Assembly (NCBI RefSeq): GCF_025351295.1
Contig: NZ_JANXWD010000115.1
Location: forward strand, 1-64,000
Source: Phenylobacterium sp.
Lineage (GTDB): Bacteria > Pseudomonadota > Alphaproteobacteria > Caulobacterales > Caulobacteraceae
DNA length: 64,000 nt
Reading direction: 5' to 3'
The notes below the pieces were generated by a model that did not search any database, was not told where the DNA came from, and saw only the letters and a program-made list of their open reading frames with translations. Below are positions 58,915 through 64,000 of the stretch, piece after piece; the stretch's first letter is position 1; the number at the start of each line of letters is the position of its first letter. A program made the translations under genes and the position numbers.

Positions 58915-59454
58915 TCAGGGCGTCTCGGACGCCCGGTCCCGCCCCGGCGTCGCCAGGATCTCCAGCGCGCCGCGGTAGCCCAGATCGCGCAGGCGCTTCG
59001 CGAGGCCGCGCACAGTCTCCACCGGCGGCGCCGTCTCGCGCGTGAAGACGTAGACGTGCTCGATGCCGGGTTCGGCCGAGATGTACCAGGCGCCGTCCGG
59101 ATCGATGGCGATGATGCGCATCTCGCGGGTGGGCCGCAGCGGCCCGAGCCGGTAGCGGAAGAGGACCGTGGCGTTAAGGCCGGGGTCGCGGACTTCGCCC
59201 GACCCTTCGATCGCGCGCTCGGCCGCATCCTGGCGGCCCGGGTGGCAGGATTCGTGGACCGTGATCCGGCCCTTGTCGTCGCGGCCATACGCCGTGACCG
59301 CCCATTCGCAACCCTTGGTCAGCCCCGCGGGGGTACGCGCCTGCTCGTGCCAGGCGCCGCTGTAGACGACGTCCGGCGCGATCGGGCCGACGGCCGGCGG
59401 GCCCGGGGTCGCCGCCGCGAGCAGCAGGGCTGCGCCGATCGCCAGTGACGTCAA
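58915..59454 (-). CDS. Bacterial lipocalin (Blc-like)
   Basis: This 179-residue exported protein has a short signal peptide (LAIGAALLLAAATPG). The lipocalin pattern is visible: GAWHEQARTP (GxW motif), KGCEWAVTAYG, ITVHESCHPG, AWYISAEPGIEHVYVFTRE. The two conserved cysteines (CE, SC) could form the usual disulfide. Lipocalins bind lipids or hydrophobic molecules in the envelope. No lipobox cysteine is evident, so it is periplasmic rather than membrane-anchored. It is convergent with the SufR-like gene. Confidence 0.8.
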   Translation of the reverse strand: MTSLAIGAALLLAAATPGPPAVGPIAPDVVYSGAWHEQARTPAGLTKGCEWAVTAYGRDDKGRITVHESCHPGRQDAAERAIEGSGEVRDPGLNATVLFRYRLGPLRPTREMRIIAIDPDGAWYISAEPGIEHVYVFTRETAPPVETVRGLAKRLRDLGYRGALEILATPGRDRASETP

Positions 59455-59538
59455 GGAGGCCTCCTTCAGGGTTGCGCGTCCACCATCCGGAGGCGGGGCG
59501 TCGCCGTCAACGCCTCCGCCGCCTCGCGGTCGCTACCC

Positions 59539-61263
59539 CTACTTGCGCGCGCTCGCCCCCGGCAGCTGCGGCGCGAAGCCGGGCGCCCAGTGGTTGGCGG
59601 TGCCGGAGGTGACGTACCAGCTGATCAGCAGGGCGCAGATCAGGGCGCCAGGGACATAGGAGTTGGTGCGCCGGTAGGTGAAGGCCCCGATGATCCCGAT
59701 GATCGCCAGCAGCGGCACGAACTGGATCGCCACGATGACGTTCAGCGGCTCGGTGGGGGTGCCCAGGAAGCCGGTCGTGAACAGGGTGGCGTATTCCCAG
59801 ATCACCAGCACGCCGAAGCCCGCGGCCATGGCGATCTTGGCCCAGGCGAGCGCGGCGAAGGCCCCCTCCCCGCGCACCGCGATCGTGGCCGCCAGCGACC
59901 GCATGGCGACCAGGAAGAACAACGTCCAGAGCACCAGATAGGCGGGGAGTTCGAGCGCCCGGGCGGGGCTGAGCGGCTTCAGGCCCAGCACCCAGAAGCG
60001 GTAGTCGACCTTGAACGCCGCATCGACAATCACCAGCGAGACATAAGCCACGGCCATGGTCGCCAGGGCCGCCGCCGCCGAGAGCCCCCAGCGGTTGCTG
60101 AACGCCGGCTTCGAGCGCAGCACCAGGCCGATCAACAGGGTCAGAAGCGCGGTCCCCAGCGCCCAGACCAGCAGCTGATTCTGGATCCACTGCGGGAACG
60201 CGGCCATGGGAAAGAACCGCTGGCCGACTTTCATCAGCGGGAAGTAGGTCAGGGCCGGCAGGCCCGCGGTGATCGCCAGCGACAGCCACCAGCGGCCATT
60301 GCGCCGCTCGACCACCGGCCGGGCGGTTTCGTTCAGGCCCGCGAACGCCGGCAGTGTCAGCAGGAGGTCGAAGGTCGCCAGGATCAGCCCGACCATGCCG
60401 ACGAAGGCGATCAGGGTGCCGATGTCCTTCCAGAGCCAGACCTGGTTGGCCACCGGCTTGGCGGCGGGGGCCGGCAGGGTGCGCTGGAACCAGTCGACCG
60501 CGTCCCCGACCCCGGCGCTGGAGAAGTGCTCCCAGGGGTGGGTGACCGGCGGGTTGGCCAGGACGCGGGCGGTGCCGGCGGCGATATCGCCATAGACGCG
60601 GTCCTCCTGGATCGGCCCGGTGACGCCGAAAATCGCCTGCAGCCGTTTGGAGGTGTTGACCAGCGAGCCCTTGGGCACCTGCCACATCAGCGGCGCGAAC
60701 TCGTCGAACTGGCCGAACACCACCGCCAGGTTCCGCGGGTTGGCCGGCGCGGCGGCGCCCAGCAGGCCCGGCGTCGAGCCGGCCAGCACGATCGAGCGGT
60801 AGCCGTCCGGGTCGGAGACGGCCGCGGCCATCACCGGCCCGCCGCCCATGGAATGGCCCTCCATGCCGACGTGGGCCTTGTCCACCACCGGCAGGCTCTT
60901 GAGGTACTTCAGCGCCGCCGGGCCGCCGAACCCGGCCGTACCGACGATGCCGCCGGAGTAGCCGTGGCCGGTCATGTCCATGGCCAGCACCACGTAGCCG
61001 CGCCGGGCCAGCTCGATGGCGAACGGGCTCTGCATCTCGCGGGTGTTGATGTAGCCGTGACTGACCAGGATGGCGGGCGCCGGCGTCGCGGCGGTGGCGG
61101 TCCTGGGCGTGTAGAGCAGGCCCGAGATGGTGACCTTGGCCTCCGCCGGGAAGCTCACCTCGGCGACGCTGACGTTCCCACGGTCGGTCTGGATCGTATG
61201 CGCCAGGAACGCGCCGCCCAGGATCAAGGCCCAGGCCAGCCCAAAGGCCACCCATTTCCGCAT
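59539..61263 (-). CDS. Alpha/beta hydrolase fused to a multi-helix membrane domain
   Basis: This 574-residue protein has an N-terminal anchor (WVAFGLAWALILGGAFLA). A periplasmic hydrolase domain follows with VSHGYINTRE, DMTGHGYSGG and the nucleophile in GMEGHSMGGGPV. About eight transmembrane helices fill residues 290-560. ATG 61263 has GGGGGAAC just upstream; the frame extends further. Hydrolase-membrane fusions of this kind are not well characterised, and a role in envelope lipid or polymer turnover is only a guess. It diverges from the TMEM175 homologue. Confidence 0.82.
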   Translation of the reverse strand: MRKWVAFGLAWALILGGAFLAHTIQTDRGNVSVAEVSFPAEAKVTISGLLYTPRTATAATPAPAILVSHGYINTREMQSPFAIELARRGYVVLAMDMTGHGYSGGIVGTAGFGGPAALKYLKSLPVVDKAHVGMEGHSMGGGPVMAAAVSDPDGYRSIVLAGSTPGLLGAAAPANPRNLAVVFGQFDEFAPLMWQVPKGSLVNTSKRLQAIFGVTGPIQEDRVYGDIAAGTARVLANPPVTHPWEHFSSAGVGDAVDWFQRTLPAPAAKPVANQVWLWKDIGTLIAFVGMVGLILATFDLLLTLPAFAGLNETARPVVERRNGRWWLSLAITAGLPALTYFPLMKVGQRFFPMAAFPQWIQNQLLVWALGTALLTLLIGLVLRSKPAFSNRWGLSAAAALATMAVAYVSLVIVDAAFKVDYRFWVLGLKPLSPARALELPAYLVLWTLFFLVAMRSLAATIAVRGEGAFAALAWAKIAMAAGFGVLVIWEYATLFTTGFLGTPTEPLNVIVAIQFVPLLAIIGIIGAFTYRRTNSYVPGALICALLISWYVTSGTANHWAPGFAPQLPGASARK

Positions 61264-61363
61264 ATGTTCCCCCGAGACCCCTTGTCGCTGCCCCGGACGA
61301 TGCCCCCGACGACGCGGAAGCTCAAGCATATCCCCTTGGCGCGGCTCCGGAACCCGCCGCAGT

Positions 61364-61968
61364 ATGGCGGCCATGTACTCACGGCGCCGACTCGATGGCC
61401 TGGCGGACTCCATTTACGGCGTAGCCATGACCCTGCTCGTGCTCGAGATCCGCCTGCCCGAGGGGTTCGAGCCGCACTCCAGCCAGGACCTGCTCGACGC
61501 GCTTGGCGCGCTGGCCCCGAAGTTCTGGCCCTATGTGCTGAGCTTCGCGGTGCTGGGCGGCCGCTGGCGATCGGTCGTGAAGGATCGCACGGGGCACGAG
61601 CCGGTGGGGCAGCAGTATGTGAACTGGTGGCTGATCCACCTGCTGATGGTCACCTTCATCCCGTTTTCCAGCATGGTGATGGGCCGCTACGCCAGCCTAC
61701 CGCCCGCGGTGTGGGTCTATGCGGCCAATCTCGCCGGCCTGTCGGTCGCCGGCTGGGGGCTGGCGGTCTCGGCGCCGGAGGCGGAGCGGGCGAAGGTGGG
61801 CGAGAACCGCGGCGGCGTGGTTATGCTGCTGATCTCGGCGGCCCTGGCGGTGGCCATCAGCTCTACGCGCCGCACTACGCGTCCCTGGCCTTCATCCTGA
61901 ACGCCTTCAGCAAGCCGATGTCGCGCTGGCTGGATGGTCCGAATGCCGCCGCGCCCGGCGCGCATTAG
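61364..61968 (+). pseudogene. TMEM175-family (DUF1211) potassium channel-like, frameshifted
   Basis: The first frame opens with RRRLDGLADSIYGVAMTLLVLEI, the helix-1 FSD-like motif of TMEM175/DUF1211 proteins, followed by four more membrane segments. After AVAIS (61859) it goes out of frame to a stop at 61900. In the frame one base back the expected final helix continues: LYAPHYASLAFILNAFSKPM, ending at 61968. Restoring a C to give ATC AGC CTC TAC repairs it. It is either a broken gene or a sequencing error. ATG 61373 is an alternative start. Confidence 0.75.
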
Positions 61969-61986
61969 GGTCCGTACTCAATACCG

Positions 61987-62109
61987 CTCATCCCGGCGAA
62001 GGCCGGGACCCAGACGGAAGGGCTCAGACGTGGGCTCCGGGCGCGCTGAGCCCGTCCAGCCCGCGTCTCAGCTATCGGTTCTGGGTCCTGGCCTTCGCCG
62101 AGATCAGCG
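61987..62109. repeat. Palindromic intergenic repeat, family 1, copy 3
   Basis: The left arm CTCATCCCGGCGAAGGCCGG (61987-62006, continuing GACCCAG) and the right arm CTGGGTCCTGGCCTTCGCCG (62081-62100, continuing AGATCAG) are inverted copies with a few mismatches. The interior differs from copies 1 and 2. Confidence 0.8.
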
Positions 62110-62170
62110 GGTGTCGCTGGCTATGGTATTAAAATTGCGAAGGCCTATTTGAGTCTGGACCCTAGTGCGG

Positions 62171-62192
62171 GGGCGCCGCGATTTCGGCGCCC
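62171..62192. promoter_or_regulatory. Inverted repeat upstream of enoyl-CoA hydratase
   Basis: GGGCGCCG (62171-62178) and CGGCGCCC (62185-62192) form a perfect 8-bp inverted repeat with loop CGATTT, 58 bp before the hydratase start. It could be an operator or an mRNA leader hairpin. No U-tract follows. Confidence 0.4.
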
Positions 62193-62250
62193 TTGCGCAA
62201 CGGCAAGGGGGTAGGCTGGCGACAAGCAACATCTGAAGGAGGATATTCCC

Positions 62251-63096
62251 ATGGCTCCTGCCGACAGCGGCGCGCCCGTCTCCCAGTCCCTGGCCGAAGC
62301 GTCCCAGTCCGGGGACGAGGTGCTCTACGAGGTCAGCGACCACGTCGCCACGCTGACCCTCAACCGGCCGGACCGGATGAACACCATCTCCGGGCCGATG
62401 CTTCAGCAGCTCACCGAGCTGCTGCTGAAGGCGGACCGCGACCGGGACGTGCGTTGCATCATCCTCACCGGCACGGGCCGCGCGTTCTGCGCCGGGCTGG
62501 ACCTGCGCGGCGCGACCGGCGGCAGCACGGGGCTTGAGGGCGCATCCACCTCCACCGACATCGACCTGCGCGCGACGCCGCCCACGGTGCTGTTCAACCT
62601 GGGCACGCCGACCATCTGCGCCATGAACGGCTCGGCGGCGGGCTATGGCATGGACACCGCGCTGGGCTGCGACATCCGGATCATGGCGCAGGGCGCGAAG
62701 ATGGCCGCCGCCTTCACCAAGCGCGGGATCGTGCCCGAGAGCGGTGGCACCTGGATCCTGCCGCGCCTGCTGGGCTGGTCGAAGGCCGCGGAGATCATCT
62801 TCACCGGCCGCACCCTGACGGCCGCCGATTGCGTGGAGATGGGCCTGGCCTCCCGCGCCGTGCCCGAGGCCGAGGTGGCGGGCGCCGCCCGCGCCATGGC
62901 GCTGGAGATCGCCGCCAACGCGCCGCTGGCGGTGCAGGCATCCAAGCGGCTGATGCGCATGGGCCTGTCGGAAGGCTTCGACGAGCACGTGCACCACGTG
63001 TTCCTGCAACTCCTGCCGCTGCTGCGCACGGCCGACGCCATGGAGGGCATGAAAGCCTTCATGGAGAAGCGGCCGGCGGAGTTCACGGGGCGGTGA
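62251..63096 (+). CDS. Enoyl-CoA hydratase/isomerase family protein
   Basis: This 281-residue crotonase-fold enzyme has the oxyanion-hole motif RAFCAGLDLRG, the trimer motif AAGYGMDTALGCDIRI, and catalytic-type acidic residues near AAAFTKRGIVPESGGTW, a pattern shared with enoyl-CoA hydratases. AAGGAGG lies eight bases before ATG 62251. Together with the acyl-CoA ligase and dehydrogenase in this window it fits beta-oxidation of fatty acids or terpenoids; the substrate is not known. Confidence 0.92.
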   Translation: MAPADSGAPVSQSLAEASQSGDEVLYEVSDHVATLTLNRPDRMNTISGPMLQQLTELLLKADRDRDVRCIILTGTGRAFCAGLDLRGATGGSTGLEGASTSTDIDLRATPPTVLFNLGTPTICAMNGSAAGYGMDTALGCDIRIMAQGAKMAAAFTKRGIVPESGGTWILPRLLGWSKAAEIIFTGRTLTAADCVEMGLASRAVPEAEVAGAARAMALEIAANAPLAVQASKRLMRMGLSEGFDEHVHHVFLQLLPLLRTADAMEGMKAFMEKRPAEFTGR

Positions 63097-63165
63097 GGCG
63101 TTTGCGTTCAATGGGCCGCTGACAAAGCGTCCGTCATCCCGGCCGCAGCCACCGCATTCGCCTGC

Positions 63166-64000
63166 TCATGACCGCAACACTACGTCCATGGGCAACCCGC
63201 CTTCGGGCAAGATGGTCAGGTTGGCCCGGGGCCACACGCGGTGTCCGGGCGCGACGGTGAAGGTCGCCCCGCGCATCAGAGTCGCCAGCATCACCACTAG
63301 CTCCGTCATGGCGAAGGCCGCGCCCAGGCAGATGCGCGGGCCCGCGCCAAAGGGCATGTAGAGGTGCCGGTCCGGCATGGGCTGGCCCGGGCCGAAGCGG
63401 TCCGGGTCGAAGGCGTCCGGGTCGCGCCACCAGCGGCGGTGACGGTGCAGGGCATAGATCGGGATCAGGATTCGCTGACCCGCCCGGACGGCGATCCCAC
63501 CGACCTCGGTCGTTCGAGTGCAGATTCGGTAGAGCTGGAAGGCCGGCGGATAGAGACGCATGGCCTCCTGGATTACCTGGCGGGTGAAGACCAGGTTCTC
63601 GACGTGGTCAGGGCCGATGGGCTGGTCGCCCGCGACCGCGGCGACCTCGGCGCGCAGCCGTCGGGCCGTCGGCTCGTGCGCCGAGGCCAGGTAGAGCGAC
63701 CAGGTCAGGGCCACCGAGCTGGTTTGGTGGCCGGCCATGATGAAGCCGAGGATGTTGTCGCGCAGGATTTCGTCGTCCATCGCCTGGCCCGTCTCGGGGT
63801 CGCGGGCGGCGAGCAGCAGGTCCAAGAGGTCGCCTCGCGGCGGCGCGGCCCGGCGGCGGCGCACCATGGCGGCGATGTCGCCCCGCAACGCCTCACCCGC
63901 GGCAGTCGGTGGATTCAGTCGGTCTTCGTGGTGGGCGTCGGGCGCGAAGAAATAGCTGAGCTTCATCTTCCCGACCTGGGCGGTGAAGGCCTCGATTCGG
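63166..64000 (-). CDS. Cytochrome P450, N-terminus beyond window
   Basis: The C-terminal ~278 residues of a P450 are visible. They include the I-helix oxygen-activation motif MAGHQTSS, the K-helix ExxR as EAMR, the FDPDRFGPG meander and the heme-binding loop FGAGPRICLG with the axial cysteine. The frame continues past 64000 upstream of the ATG at 63966, which is internal (KMKLSYFF). The redox partner and substrate are unknown. It is convergent with the hydratase, 69 bp apart. Confidence 0.93.
   Translation of the reverse strand, partial: RIEAFTAQVGKMKLSYFFAPDAHHEDRLNPPTAAGEALRGDIAAMVRRRRAAPPRGDLLDLLLAARDPETGQAMDDEILRDNILGFIMAGHQTSSVALTWSLYLASAHEPTARRLRAEVAAVAGDQPIGPDHVENLVFTRQVIQEAMRLYPPAFQLYRICTRTTEVGGIAVRAGQRILIPIYALHRHRRWWRDPDAFDPDRFGPGQPMPDRHLYMPFGAGPRICLGAAFAMTELVVMLATLMRGATFTVAPGHRVWPRANLTILPEGGLPMDVVLRS

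Overview
The window is high-GC alphaproteobacterial chromosome, almost certainly from the Caulobacteraceae and most like Phenylobacterium or a close Caulobacter relative. The evidence is a ctrA gene whose promoter region carries a cluster of GANTC (CcrM methylation) sites, the Caulobacter-type flagellar order fliF-fliG-fliH(flbE)-fliN-flbD-flhA, fliI-fliJ lying next to ctrA on the opposite strand, a two-piece permuted tmRNA, an alpha-type SspB, and an ilvB gene with a branched-chain leader peptide. Most genes are ordinary core or lipid-metabolism chromosome. No insertion sequence, integrase, CRISPR array or tRNA was seen.

Layout. 1-3.6 kb: a partial unknown gene, then a DevCBA-like ABC export operon. 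3.7-7.7 kb: a dehydrogenase and two tandem GPH-type sugar/cation symporters. 7.7-11 kb: the Mrp iron-sulfur carrier, then HflK and HflC. 11-13.6 kb: a HAD phosphatase and serB on the minus strand, with miaA diverging from serB through overlapping start codons. 13.6-20.4 kb: the branched-chain amino-acid locus. ilvB is preceded by a leader peptide with consecutive Ile-Leu-Val-Leu-Val codons and an intrinsic terminator (an attenuator). ilvN is not next to ilvB but about 4.3 kb downstream, behind seven accessory genes on both strands; the 3' end of ilvB has a second, partial copy inside this segment. 20.4-24.6 kb: a secreted unknown, yciB, the two-piece tmRNA gene, a 70-bp tandem repeat, sspB, a hotdog thioesterase and a legumain-like (C13) peptidase. 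24.5-27.6 kb: a PEP-CTERM protein and a serine hydrolase of the beta-lactamase family.

27.6-34.8 kb is the early flagellar operon (MS ring, switch, export-ATPase regulator, FlbD, export gate). 34.9-35.7 kb holds a frameshifted ClpX-zinc-finger/HTH gene behind a cluster of GTCAAC operator-like sites, and a DUF4282 membrane protein. 35.9-39.3 kb holds fliJ and fliI on the minus strand and the cell-cycle master regulator ctrA on the plus strand. 39.4-49.3 kb holds a membrane M28 peptidase, arsC, a methyltransferase, a divergent beta-barrel/cupredoxin pair with Fur-box-like sites, a zinc alcohol dehydrogenase, chrA, an alpha/beta hydrolase and an acyl-CoA ligase. 49.6-56.3 kb holds a phage-type orphan, a secreted M20 peptidase, an FkbM methyltransferase, ubiG and lysC with a VapBC-like toxin-antitoxin pair between them, then a darcynin-like protein and a TetR regulator around a perfect palindrome. 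56.4-64 kb holds an MFS exporter with a cysteine-rich SufR-like regulator and shared operators, a lipocalin, a hydrolase-membrane fusion, a frameshifted TMEM175-family channel, an enoyl-CoA hydratase and a partial cytochrome P450.

Two intergenic repeat families recur. One is a roughly 120-bp palindromic element with CATCCCGGCGAAGGCCGGGA ends (three copies); the other is a roughly 120-140 bp element ending in CTCTCCC/GGGAGAGG (two copies). Two genes each look broken by the loss of a single base, both where restoring one C repairs the frame; this may reflect sequence error as much as biology.
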